A DNA stretch of 64,000 nt, from NCBI RefSeq assembly GCF_029961155.1, contig NZ_JASBRH010000012.1, positions 62,001-126,000 of the forward strand, read 5' to 3'. Each line of letters begins with the position of its first letter. Within the stretch, counting starts at the first letter, position 1. The position numbers and the translations under genes were made by a program. The DNA is from Pontibacterium granulatum (GTDB taxonomy: Bacteria; Pseudomonadota; Gammaproteobacteria; Pseudomonadales; Balneatricaceae). Below are positions 56,133 to 64,000 of this stretch, one piece after another. The notes beneath the pieces were generated by a model. It did no database searches, was not told the origin of the DNA, and saw only the letters and a program-made list of their open reading frames with translations.

Positions 56133-56870
56133 ATGGGTAAATCACGGCAGAACCTGAAAGTCTTGCTATTGCAGATCCGCGAAGGCGGGAAAGTGCGCGA
56201 AGAGGAGCATGCGAGCTTCGCAGCGTACAGTGGTTTGCAACCGCAGCAGATTGAGGTGCTGAATGTTTTCGATACCCCTGAATTTTCCGATACGGTAGCG
56301 GATGATTATGACGCGCTGTTTGTGGGCGGGGCTAGTGAAGCCAATGTTCTGAAGCCGGATGAGTTCCCGTTTGTCGAAGCCAGCCAGGCGTTGCTGCGTC
56401 GCTGTGCCGAGATCAACAAACCGGTGTTTGCGTCCTGCTTTGGTTTCCAGTTGGTGGTGTTGGCTTTGGGTGGGGAGATCCTGCACAAAGACGATGACTT
56501 CGAGATGGGCACGCTGCCGATTTTGCTGACTGATACTTCGCTGGATGATCCGTTGTTCAAGGATGTGGCAAACGGCTTTCACGCGGTGTCTGTGCACCGT
56601 CAGTACGCCAAAGATGTGCCGGATAGCTGCGAAGTAATTGCTTACACCAGTCAGTGCATCCACGTACTGCGTGTGAAAAACAAACCGTTCTGGGCGTTTC
56701 AGTTCCACCCTGAAGTGGATAAGCGCACCCTGGTCGAGCGTCTGACCCACTACAAGGCCCACTACACCGATGGCGATGGGCACCTGGATCGGGTGCTGAG
56801 CTCGGCGGTGGAAACCCCCGATTCCAATCAGTTGGTGGCGAAGTTCGTCGACCGCGTTCTGCTTGGTTGA
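56133..56870 (+). CDS. Class I glutamine amidotransferase-like protein
   Basis: A 245-residue GATase1 domain protein. The nucleophile is Cys102 in ASCFGFQ and the catalytic His192 is in FQFHPEVD, followed by the C-terminal extension. It resembles stand-alone GMP-synthase-like amidotransferases, including those that hydrolyse gamma-glutamyl compounds. AAGGGGAGCGATC precedes the ATG. No synthetase partner adjoins it, so the substrate is open. Confidence 0.86.
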   Translation: MGKSRQNLKVLLLQIREGGKVREEEHASFAAYSGLQPQQIEVLNVFDTPEFSDTVADDYDALFVGGASEANVLKPDEFPFVEASQALLRRCAEINKPVFASCFGFQLVVLALGGEILHKDDDFEMGTLPILLTDTSLDDPLFKDVANGFHAVSVHRQYAKDVPDSCEVIAYTSQCIHVLRVKNKPFWAFQFHPEVDKRTLVERLTHYKAHYTDGDGHLDRVLSSAVETPDSNQLVAKFVDRVLLG

Positions 56871-56956
56871 TTCTCATTTGAGCGGCTCTATTTGAGCTAT
56901 CGTAGGCGGGCACAGTAGAATGTCCGCTCTTCATGTATTTAGGAATAGAAAACAGA

Positions 56957-57718
56957 ATGACAGAGCAACCGGATAATCCAACCCCGGAGAGCAACGAGCC
57001 GGAATCTCCGAAGCCTCGTAGTCGGGGAATCTACCTGCTGCCAAACCTGTTTACCACAGGTGCACTGTTCTCAGGCTTCTATGCGGTTATCGCCAGCATG
57101 AACGGTCACTTCGAAAATGCAGCCATTGCGATCTTTGTTGCGATGGTGCTCGACGGCCTGGATGGTCGTGTGGCACGGATGACCAACACCTCCAGTGCGT
57201 TTGGTGCAGAATATGACTCCCTCTCCGATATGGTCTCCTTTGGTGTGGCGCCTTCACTGGTTGCCTTCAACTGGGTCCTGAGCGATATCGGCAAGCTGGG
57301 CTGGTTTGCGGCATTCATCTATGTAGCGGGTGCGGCGCTGCGACTGGCGCGCTTTAATACCCAGATCGGCTCTGTGGATAAACGTTACTTTATCGGCCTG
57401 CCAAGCCCGGCGGCGGCCGCGTCTGTTGCGGGTATGGTTTGGGCTGCGGTGGAGTACGATGTGGACGGTGGCCCGTATGCCTACCTGATTGCGCTCTTTG
57501 TTGCTGCGGTGGGTCTGTTGATGGTCAGCAACGTGCTGTACTACAGCTTCAAGGATGTGGACTTCAAAGGTAAGGTACCATTTATCATTCTGGCGGCGAT
57601 TGTGTTGGGTTTGGCGGTTATTTCCATCAGCCCACCTACGTTCCTGTGGCTGCTGTTGCTGGGGTATGCCCTGTCTGGCCCGATGCTGTGGGTACTACGC
57701 AAGCGCAAGAAGATCTGA
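56957..57718 (+). CDS. pssA: CDP-diacylglycerol-serine O-phosphatidyltransferase
   Basis: Membrane enzyme of 253 residues making phosphatidylserine, the precursor of phosphatidylethanolamine. The CDP-alcohol phosphatidyltransferase signature DGxDGRxAR...GxxxDxxxD appears as DGLDGRVARMTN then GAEYDSLSD. Six to eight hydrophobic helices follow. The ATG at 56957 (MTEQPDNP) is preferred to 56933. It is adjacent to msrPQ, as in Pseudomonas; a terminator follows. Confidence 0.95.
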   Translation: MTEQPDNPTPESNEPESPKPRSRGIYLLPNLFTTGALFSGFYAVIASMNGHFENAAIAIFVAMVLDGLDGRVARMTNTSSAFGAEYDSLSDMVSFGVAPSLVAFNWVLSDIGKLGWFAAFIYVAGAALRLARFNTQIGSVDKRYFIGLPSPAAAASVAGMVWAAVEYDVDGGPYAYLIALFVAAVGLLMVSNVLYYSFKDVDFKGKVPFIILAAIVLGLAVISISPPTFLWLLLLGYALSGPMLWVLRKRKKI

Positions 57719-57731
57719 TCTTAGCGTTCTC

Positions 57732-57761
57732 AAAAAAACCGGCCGTGTGCCGGTTTTTTTG
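57732..57761 (+). terminator. Rho-independent terminator after pssA
   Basis: ACCGGC (57738-57743) pairs with GCCGGT (57749-57754), flanked by A and T tracts. Confidence 0.92.
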
Positions 57762-57847
57762 TGTTTGAAGCCGGGAGGCTTTTCAGGATAGTTTCAGTTA
57801 GGCGGGGTAACCTGCAACCATTCATACATTCGACAGTGGATGCCGCC

Positions 57848-58855
57848 ATGCTGATAAAGAAGCCAGACTCGATCAAATCCTCGGAAATCACCTCTGAATC
57901 GGTGTACCTCAACCGCCGTCACTTTATGCGCGGGGCGCTAGGGACCGCTGCCTTGCTGGCAACCGGGGCGGCGAATGCGATTCCTGAATACGAGGCGGAG
58001 AAGGACTTGCCTATCTACCGAGGGCCTGACTGGCTGCAGCAGAAGATCCGTGAAAGTGTGCGTAACGGTCAGTATGTGACTGACGAGCAGCTGACGCCAT
58101 ACTTTCACGTGATGAGTTACAACAACTTCTATGAGTTCGGTACGGGTAAAAAAGATCCGGCGCGTCACGCACAGAACTTCAATACCGATCCCTGGAAGTT
58201 GGAGATCAGTGGTGAGGTGGGTAAGCCGGGTGTATATAACCTGGAAGACCTGGTGAAGCCACACTTGCTCGAAGAGCGTATCTACCGCCTGCGTTGTGTG
58301 GAGGCTTGGTCTATGGTGGTGCCGTGGGTGGGGCTATCACTGGGCGACCTGCTGAAAAAGTTTGAGCCAACCTCCAAGGCCAAATACGTGGAGTTCACCA
58401 CCCTGTACGACCCAGAGCAGATGCCGGGGCAGCGATCCCGTTTCAGTACGTTGGAGTGGCCCTACGTAGAGGGGTTGCGTATCGACGAGGCGATGCATCC
58501 GCTGACCATGCTGGCGGTGGGTGTGTACGGCAATGCACTGCCGCCGCAAAACGGTGCGCCGCTGCGCCTGGTGGTGCCATGGAAATACGGCTTCAAGAGT
58601 ATCAAGTCGATCGTGCGTATCCGCCTGACCGATAAGATGCCAAAAACCACCTGGAACCAGATGGCACCGCAGGAGTACGGGTTTTATTCCAACGTGAACC
58701 CGGCGGTGGCCCATCCACGCTGGAGTCAGGCGAGCGAGCGTCGTTTGCCGTCGTCGCTGTTTCATCCAAACCGCATCGATACCCTGCCGTTTAACGGTTA
58801 TGCCGAAGAGGTGGCCGAGCTGTATCGGGGTATGGACCTGAAGAAGTGGTACTGA
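57848..58855 (+). CDS. msrP: Periplasmic methionine sulfoxide reductase, molybdopterin subunit MsrP
   Basis: Catalytic subunit of the periplasmic MsrPQ system repairing oxidised methionines, 335 residues. A Tat signal (LNRRHFMRG at about 23-31) leads the sulfite-oxidase-fold domain; Cys150 in [16 protein letters not shown] is the probable molybdenum ligand. The ATG at 57848 lies inside a longer frame from 57761 that overlaps the terminator. msrQ follows after 15 bp, so the pair is an operon. Confidence 0.95.
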   Translation: MLIKKPDSIKSSEITSESVYLNRRHFMRGALGTAALLATGAANAIPEYEAEKDLPIYRGPDWLQQKIRESVRNGQYVTDEQLTPYFHVMSYNNFYEFGTGKKDPARHAQNFNTDPWKLEISGEVGKPGVYNLEDLVKPHLLEERIYRLRCVEAWSMVVPWVGLSLGDLLKKFEPTSKAKYVEFTTLYDPEQMPGQRSRFSTLEWPYVEGLRIDEAMHPLTMLAVGVYGNALPPQNGAPLRLVVPWKYGFKSIKSIVRIRLTDKMPKTTWNQMAPQEYGFYSNVNPAVAHPRWSQASERRLPSSLFHPNRIDTLPFNGYAEEVAELYRGMDLKKWY

Positions 58856-58870
58856 TCGGGTAGAGACGTT

Positions 58871-59506
58871 ATGGCAAAGGCTAAGACGAAATCCAGGTGG
58901 TTGAGGTACGCAGAGTGGTGGCTGGTTTTTCTGCTGCCGCTGGTGCCACTGGGACTGCTGACCTACAACGCCTGGATCTTTAATCTGGGGGCAGATCCGG
59001 CCCAGGAAATAGTGCACGAGACCGGTATCTGGGCGATCAACCTGCTGTGGATCACCCTGGCGATTACACCGTTGCGACGGATGTTCACGTTCAGCTGGCC
59101 GATGCGCTATCGCCGCATGCTGGGTCTCTACAGTCTGTTTTACGCCGTTGTGCACCTGCTCGCATTTGCTGCCTTCATCCTTGGCTGGCGCTGGGATCTG
59201 TTGTTGCAAGAGTTGGTCGAGCGACCTTACATTGTGGTGGGGGCCGCCGCATTGTTACTGCTGATTCCGCTGGGTGTGACCTCTACCCGGGGCATGCAGC
59301 GTCGCTTGGGGCGTAATTGGTTGCGCCTGCACAAACTGGTGTACCCGATTGCGCTGCTGGTGATGGTGCATATCATCTGGCAGATCCGCTCTGACTTTGG
59401 CGAGCAACTGCTGTACGGTGCCATCCTGACTGTACTGCTTGGCAGTCGTGTGTACTTCTATCTGCAGAAGAAAGTTCGGGTGATGCAGGCTGCACGTGCG
59501 GCTTAA
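58871..59506 (+). CDS. msrQ: Heme membrane subunit of the MsrPQ system, MsrQ
   Basis: Integral membrane cytochrome b of 211 residues passing electrons to MsrP. Six hydrophobic helices and several conserved His are visible (AVVHLLAFA, LRLHKLVYP, MVHIIWQ). The N terminus begins with a short basic tail (MAKAKTKSR). GGTAGAGACGTT precedes the ATG. Distance and orientation show cotranscription with msrP. Confidence 0.94.
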   Translation: MAKAKTKSRWLRYAEWWLVFLLPLVPLGLLTYNAWIFNLGADPAQEIVHETGIWAINLLWITLAITPLRRMFTFSWPMRYRRMLGLYSLFYAVVHLLAFAAFILGWRWDLLLQELVERPYIVVGAAALLLLIPLGVTSTRGMQRRLGRNWLRLHKLVYPIALLVMVHIIWQIRSDFGEQLLYGAILTVLLGSRVYFYLQKKVRVMQAARAA

Positions 59507-59553
59507 TCGCCGTTCTAAGCATCCCTGCAAATCTGTGCCAGACTGAGAGGAGA

Positions 59554-59634
59554 GACGTTACGTGATTATTCTGCTATCCGTTTTACTGTCTTGCTCTGCA
59601 ATGTAGGCCATTATAGTGCCCCTGACGTAACGTC
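59554..59634. repeat. Perfect 10-bp inverted repeat upstream of the DUF2970 gene
   Basis: GACGTTACGT (59554-59563) and ACGTAACGTC (59625-59634) are exact inverted copies 61 bp apart, flanking a T-rich segment with a possible -10 (ATTATAGT). It could be an operator pair; unproven. Confidence 0.4.
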
Positions 59635-59673
59635 CTGAAAAGACGGTCGATACCCAACTGTCAGGAGGTTCTT

Positions 59674-59877
59674 ATGTCAGAGAAGCCCACAATTTTTCAG
59701 ATGTTTCTAAGTGCCCTGGCCGCTATGTTCGGGGTGCAGTCCTCCCAAAATCACACGCGGGATTTCTCCGCCGGTCATACCTGGACCTGGATGCTGCTGG
59801 GTGTAGTGGTGATGGCCTTGTTTGTAGCCTTTGTGATCTTGCTGGTGACCTGGGCCTTATCGATGGCCGGAGCGTGA
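59674..59877 (+). CDS. DUF2970 small membrane protein
   Basis: A 67-residue protein with the DUF2970 pattern: N-terminal amphipathic FQMFLSALAAMFGVQSSQNHTRDF and a C-terminal transmembrane helix (residues about 38-62). CAGGAGG precedes the ATG. Function unknown; in related genomes such genes occur near terminal oxidase genes, as here. Confidence 0.82.
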   Translation: MSEKPTIFQMFLSALAAMFGVQSSQNHTRDFSAGHTWTWMLLGVVVMALFVAFVILLVTWALSMAGA

Positions 59878-59960
59878 AACCGACGCGTGTGATTACCTGA
59901 ATCTGAAAATCCAACTTGCGAAAAATTCAGGACTGCTATACTTCAAAAACCAAGCGGACT

Positions 59961-60016
59961 GGTAGGAATCTGGGACGGAGCTCAGGCAACAAGCGTAAGC
60001 CTGCCGTAATCCTACC
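59961..60016 (+). ncRNA. Candidate structured RNA in the coxB 5' leader
   Basis: Three nested stems: GGTAGGA (59961-59967) with TCCTACC (60010-60016), ACGG (59975-59978) with CCGT (60004-60007), and CAGGC (59983-59987) with GCCTG (59999-60003), with an 11-nt apical loop, an asymmetric internal loop and a bulge. A possible promoter (TTGCGA ... TATACT, -10 at 59937-59942) lies just upstream. It is not a riboswitch class I recognise. It lies 91 nt before the coxB start. Confidence 0.5.
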
Positions 60017-60107
60017 ACTACCGACGTTGAGATTGCTGTACAGCGCCATAGTGTGACTTTTAGGATTTCGACGGGCTTTTTTGCGTGGATGCAAGAGGGC
60101 CTGGAGC

Positions 60108-61220
60108 ATGACATTAATAGGAAGGGGACTTGCCCTACTGGGCTTAATCCTATCGCCATCGGCGTATGCCGAGTGGCAAGTCAATCTGATGCCGGGCGTC
60201 ACTGAGATCAGTCGCGCGGTTTATGATCTGCACATGACCATCTTCTGGATCTGTGTGGCAATCGGTGTGGTCGTGTTCGGCATCATGCTGTATTCGATCA
60301 TCAATCACCGAAAATCCCGCGGTGCCAAAGCGCACAATTTTCACGAAAACACCCTGGTCGAGATTATCTGGACCATCGTGCCGTTCTTTATCCTGATCGG
60401 TATGGCGGTGCCTGCCACAGCAACCCTGATCAAGATGTACGACAAGGGCGAGGCAGAGCTGGATATTCAGGTAACGGGGTTCCAGTGGAAGTGGCGCTAC
60501 CACTACTTGGGTGAGGACATCGATTTCTTTTCATCGCTCTCCACCCCGCGGGAGCAGATCGCCAATGAATCGGAAAAAGGCGAGCACTACCTGCTGGAAG
60601 TAGATAACCCGCTGGTCATTCCGGTCGGCAAAAAAGTGCGCTTGCTGCTGACCTCAAACGATGTGATCCACTCCTGGTGGGTGCCGGGTCTGGCGGTGAA
60701 AAAAGATGCGATCCCCGGATTCATCAATGAAGCCTGGACCGTCGTGACTGAGCCTGGCATCTACCGTGGCCAGTGTGCAGAGCTGTGCGGTAAGGACCAC
60801 GGCTTCATGCCCATCGTGGTAGATGTGCGCAGCGAGGAGGACTACAAGCTCTGGCTGGCGGAGATGAAACAGGCCAAAGCCCAGGCCAGTGACGCAGCGA
60901 CCCAGGACTGGACGCTGGCAGATCTGATGGAGAAAGGGGAGGAGGTCTACAACCGGACCTGTGCTGCTTGCCATCAGGTGACCGGCGAAGGTATCCCGGG
61001 TGCGTTCCCTGCACTGAAGAACAATCCGATCATGGTGGCCGAACCCTCAGCGCATATAGATGTAGTGCTCAACGGCAAGGCCGGTACGGCGATGCAGGCA
61101 TTTCGTGATCAGCTTGACGCGGTTGAGCTGGCAGCGGTCATTACCTATGAGCGTAATGCCTGGGGTAACAACTCGGGTGATCTGGTCACACCTGCCCAGA
61201 TCAGCAAGCTGAAACAGTAG
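60108..61220 (+). CDS. coxB: Cytochrome c oxidase subunit II with C-terminal cytochrome c domain
   Basis: Subunit II of an aa3-type oxidase, 370 residues. Signal peptide, two membrane helices, then the CuA domain with ligands His188, Cys223, Glu225, Cys227, His231 and Met234, and a fused C-terminal cytochrome c domain with CAACH at 285-289, making this a caa3-like subunit II. GGAGC just upstream supports the ATG at 60108. Cotranscribed with coxA (18-bp gap). Confidence 0.96.
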   Translation: MTLIGRGLALLGLILSPSAYAEWQVNLMPGVTEISRAVYDLHMTIFWICVAIGVVVFGIMLYSIINHRKSRGAKAHNFHENTLVEIIWTIVPFFILIGMAVPATATLIKMYDKGEAELDIQVTGFQWKWRYHYLGEDIDFFSSLSTPREQIANESEKGEHYLLEVDNPLVIPVGKKVRLLLTSNDVIHSWWVPGLAVKKDAIPGFINEAWTVVTEPGIYRGQCAELCGKDHGFMPIVVDVRSEEDYKLWLAEMKQAKAQASDAATQDWTLADLMEKGEEVYNRTCAACHQVTGEGIPGAFPALKNNPIMVAEPSAHIDVVLNGKAGTAMQAFRDQLDAVELAAVITYERNAWGNNSGDLVTPAQISKLKQ

Positions 61221-61238
61221 AGCGACAGGAGCGTGCAG

Positions 61239-62822
61239 ATGGGTACTCTGGAGCAAACTGTTGAGACCGAAGAACATCACGGTCCGGCCCGCGGTATAAC
61301 CCGCTGGTTATACACCACCAACCACAAAGACATCGGTACGATGTATCTCTGGTTCAGTCTGATCATGTTCCTGTTGGGCGGCTGTATGGCACTCAGTATC
61401 CGGGCAGAGCTGTTCCAGCCGGGACTGCAGTTGATGGCCCCGAACTTCTTTAACCAGATGACTACCATGCACGGTCTGATCATGGTGTTTGGTGCCGTCA
61501 TGCCCGCTTTTGTGGGGTTGGCCAACTGGATGGTGCCGCTGATGATAGGCGCGCCGGATATGGCGTTGCCGCGCATGAATAACTGGAGCTTCTGGATCCT
61601 GCCGTTTGCCTTCAGCATGATGGTCTCCACGCTGTTTATGGAGGGCGGTGCGCCCAACTTCGGCTGGACCTTTTATGCGCCGCTGTCCACGACCTATGCA
61701 CCGCCGAGTGTGACCTTCTTCATCTTCGCCGTGCATATGATGGGGATCAGTTCAATCATGGGGGCGATCAACATCATCGCCACCATTCTTAACCTGCGTG
61801 CACCCGGCATGACCATGATGAAACTGCCGCTGTTCGTGTGGACCTGGTTGATTACGGCATTCCTGCTGATTGCCGTGATGCCGGTCTTGGCGGGCGTGGT
61901 GACCATGATGTTGATGGATATCCACTTCGGTACCAGCTTCTTTAACGCTGCCGGTGGCGGTGACCCGGTACTATTCCAGCATGTGTTCTGGTTCTTCGGG
62001 CATCCTGAGGTGTACATCATGATCCTGCCGGCGTTTGGGATCGTCAGCCAAATCATCCCAACCTTCGCCCGTAAGAAACTGTTTGGTTACGCCTCCATGG
62101 TGTATGCAACCGCATCCATCGCCTTCCTCTCATTTATCGTGTGGGCGCATCATATGTTCACCGTGGGTATGCCGCTGGCCGGGGAGTTGTTCTTTATGTT
62201 CTCCACCATGCTGATTGCGGTACCGACCGGGGTGAAGGTGTTCAACTGGGTGGCCACCATGTTCCGTGGTTCGATGACGTTTGAAACCCCGATGCTGTTT
62301 GCGCTCGCCTTTGTGGTGCTGTTTACCATCGGTGGTTTCTCCGGTCTGATGCTGGCGATCGCGCCGGCTGACTTCCAGTACCACGATACCTACTTTGTGG
62401 TGGCGCATTTTCACTATGTGCTGGTGCCGGGGGCTGTGTTCTCCATTATGGCGGGGGTGTATTACTGGCTGCCGAAGTGGACCGGTAACATGTACCACGA
62501 AGGGATGGGCAAGCTGCATTTCTGGCTCAGCTTTATTGGTGTGAATATTACCTTCTTCCCGATGCACTTTGTGGGTCTGGCCGGGATGCCGCGCCGTATT
62601 CCGGATTACGCCCTGCAGTTTGCCGACTTTAACGCGGTTGCCTCTGTGGGGGCCTTTATCTTTGGTTTGTCCCAGTTACTGCTGGTGTACAACGTGATCC
62701 AGTGTATTCGAGTCAAACGGCACACCACTGCGCAGGTATGGGAGGGGGCCGAAGGTCTGGAATGGACGGTGCCGTCACCTGCGCCGTACCACACCTTTGC
62801 GCAGCCACCCTTGGTGAAATAG
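61239..62822 (+). CDS. coxA: Cytochrome c oxidase subunit I
   Basis: Catalytic heme-copper oxidase subunit, 527 residues, twelve helices. Heme a and heme a3-CuB ligands are visible: [25 protein letters not shown] and [19 protein letters not shown] at 61227-61231 is spaced for the ATG at 61239 rather than the GTG at 61233. It reduces O2 to water and pumps protons; electrons arrive through the CuA and cytochrome c domains of CoxB. Confidence 0.97.
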   Translation: MGTLEQTVETEEHHGPARGITRWLYTTNHKDIGTMYLWFSLIMFLLGGCMALSIRAELFQPGLQLMAPNFFNQMTTMHGLIMVFGAVMPAFVGLANWMVPLMIGAPDMALPRMNNWSFWILPFAFSMMVSTLFMEGGAPNFGWTFYAPLSTTYAPPSVTFFIFAVHMMGISSIMGAINIIATILNLRAPGMTMMKLPLFVWTWLITAFLLIAVMPVLAGVVTMMLMDIHFGTSFFNAAGGGDPVLFQHVFWFFGHPEVYIMILPAFGIVSQIIPTFARKKLFGYASMVYATASIAFLSFIVWAHHMFTVGMPLAGELFFMFSTMLIAVPTGVKVFNWVATMFRGSMTFETPMLFALAFVVLFTIGGFSGLMLAIAPADFQYHDTYFVVAHFHYVLVPGAVFSIMAGVYYWLPKWTGNMYHEGMGKLHFWLSFIGVNITFFPMHFVGLAGMPRRIPDYALQFADFNAVASVGAFIFGLSQLLLVYNVIQCIRVKRHTTAQVWEGAEGLEWTVPSPAPYHTFAQPPLVK

Positions 62823-62853
62823 ACAGGTGAAATAAAGAGAGGGGAGGTGCTGT

Positions 62854-63432
62854 ATGGCACAACTCCAGAACGAAAATATAAAACTGGTGCGTAAGCTGGT
62901 ACTGGGCTCCATGCTGATGTTTGGCTTTGGTTTTGCCCTGGTGCCGCTTTACGACGTGTTCTGCGATATCACCGGCCTCAACGGCAAGGTGACCCGCACA
63001 GGAGCGGCCGAGCCAATGCAGGTGGATCGCAGCCGGGAGATCAACCTGCAGCTGATCGCGGTAAACAATGAAGCGATGCCGTGGCAGTTTGAGCCGATCA
63101 CCGCCGCCATGACCATCCATCCCGGACTGACCGGGCAAACCGCGTTCCTGGCTTACAACCCTACCGGGCAGAACATGGTCGCCCAGGCAGTACCGTCGGT
63201 GGCACCGGCGGAAGCTGCAGAGTATCTGCAGAAGATCAACTGCTTCTGCTTCGAACGTCAGACACTGGAGCCGGGGCAATCCAGGGAGATGCCGTTGCTG
63301 TTTGTGATCGATCCGGAGCTGCCGGAGCACATCACTACCATTACGCTTTCCTACACTTTGTTTGATATCACACCGCAGCTGCAGGCGAGCTATCGCAACG
63401 GGCAGCCATCGATGCGGAGGTTCATGCTATGA
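62854..63432 (+). CDS. ctaG: Cytochrome c oxidase assembly protein CtaG (Cox11)
   Basis: Copper chaperone inserting CuB into CoxA, 192 residues with one N-terminal membrane helix (residues about 13-32) and a periplasmic Ig-like domain. The copper-binding CFCF motif is at residues 130-133; VPLYDVFCDITGLNGK is conserved. Gene order coxB-coxA-ctaG-coxC is usual. The stop overlaps the coxC start (ATGA). Confidence 0.95.
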   Translation: MAQLQNENIKLVRKLVLGSMLMFGFGFALVPLYDVFCDITGLNGKVTRTGAAEPMQVDRSREINLQLIAVNNEAMPWQFEPITAAMTIHPGLTGQTAFLAYNPTGQNMVAQAVPSVAPAEAAEYLQKINCFCFERQTLEPGQSREMPLLFVIDPELPEHITTITLSYTLFDITPQLQASYRNGQPSMRRFML

Positions 63433-64000
63433 GCACGCAAAGCTACTACGTTCCCCACCAGAGCCGCTGGCCAATCCTGGCGTCCTTGTCGCTGTTCCTG
63501 ATGGCGATTGGTGCCGGTGGATATATCAACAGTCTTGGGAAAGAGGAGGTTTCTGGCTTTTCGGGATTCTCATTGTTGATCGGGGCGCTGTTTTTGGCGG
63601 CGATTCTGGTCGGTTGGTTCCGCAATGTGATCAAGGAGAGTATGGCGGGCATGTACAGCGATCAGATGGACAAGTCTTTTCGTTGGGGTATGAGCTGGTT
63701 CATCTTCTCTGAAGTGATGTTCTTTGCGGCGTTTTTTGGCGCACTGTTTTATGTCCGTAACCTCGCCGTGCCCTGGTTGGGTGGTGAAGGTGAGAAGGGA
63801 ATCAGCAATATGCTTTGGCAGGGTTTTGAAGCGCAGTGGCCGCTGATGTCTACGCCGGACATGGAGACGTTTCCAGGGCCAAAAGAGATCATCGATCCCT
63901 GGCACATCCCATTGCTGAATACGGTATTGCTGCTCAGCTCCAGCGTGACCGTTACCCTGGCGCATCATGCGCTGAGAAAGAATAAACGTGATGCCATCGT
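63429..64000 (+). CDS. coxC: Cytochrome c oxidase subunit III (3' end outside window)
   Basis: The ATG at 63429 overlaps the ctaG stop; the frame stays open to the window end (190 codons). N-terminal MSTQSYYVPHQSRWPI, helices at LASLSLFLMAIGAGGYI and LLIGALFLAAILVGWF, then MDKSFRWGMSWFIFSEVMFF and the PWHIPLLNTVLLLSSSVTVT segment with the conserved LLSSS pattern are typical of subunit III. It stabilises subunit I. Truncated by the window, so total length is unknown. Confidence 0.95.
   Translation, partial: MSTQSYYVPHQSRWPILASLSLFLMAIGAGGYINSLGKEEVSGFSGFSLLIGALFLAAILVGWFRNVIKESMAGMYSDQMDKSFRWGMSWFIFSEVMFFAAFFGALFYVRNLAVPWLGGEGEKGISNMLWQGFEAQWPLMSTPDMETFPGPKEIIDPWHIPLLNTVLLLSSSVTVTLAHHALRKNKRDAI

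Overview
The window is a contiguous, gene-dense chromosomal segment of a Gram-negative gammaproteobacterium. Gene content and order (ileS-lspA-fkpB next to type IV pilus minor-pilin genes and thiO-bamD-rluD-pgeF; ilvI-ilvH/ilvC-pssA-msrP-msrQ; an aa3-type cox operon; a TRAP transporter) resemble Pseudomonas and marine Oceanospirillales. An Oceanospirillaceae-like marine bacterium is my best guess, by inference only. No rRNA, tRNA, CRISPR array, transposase or prophage was recognised.

Region by region. 1-2.9 kb: 3' part of ileS, then lspA and fkpB, closed by a terminator. 3.1-17 kb: a type IV pilus minor-pilin locus in which the module fimU-pilV-pilW-pilX-pilY1 occurs twice in tandem, followed by single pilE-like and fimT-like genes. 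17-21.1 kb: thiO, bamD (reverse), rluD, pgeF. 21.1-26.8 kb: a cluster of palindromic repeats, a perfect LexA box and the SOS mutagenesis cassette imuA-imuB-dnaE2; dnaE2 carries a palindromic repeat inserted in frame. 26.9-35.5 kb: kbl-tdh (threonine to glycine), a cupin-XRE regulator, a VanX-type dipeptidase, a Fur-box-preceded feoAB iron uptake operon with a small Cys-rich membrane protein, a YebB-like hydrolase, and a YjeH-like exporter divergent from an Lrp-type regulator. 35.5-40.4 kb: PhoX-type Tat phosphatase (reverse) and clpB behind a sigma-32 type promoter. 40.5-46 kb: TRAP transporter dctPQM (reverse), a divergent LysR regulator and an agmatinase-family ureohydrolase, perhaps one catabolic locus for a guanidino compound.

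46.3-59.9 kb: fatty acid hydroxylase family protein, a small unknown gene, ilvI-ilvH behind a 435-bp leader region, then phnN, a HAD phosphatase, a Tat-exported dienelactone hydrolase family protein, a thioesterase, ilvY divergent from ilvC, a protoglobin, a class I amidotransferase, pssA, and the msrP-msrQ periplasmic methionine sulfoxide repair system. 59.7-64 kb: a DUF2970 membrane protein and the cytochrome c oxidase operon coxB-coxA-ctaG-coxC (coxC runs off the end), preceded by a strongly structured leader.

The most notable observations are the tandem duplication of the whole minor-pilin/PilY1 module, the palindromic element domesticated inside dnaE2 (a relative lies at 53.1 kb), and the candidate structured RNA upstream of coxB. 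Protein identities come from reading motifs and family resemblance; no database search was run.
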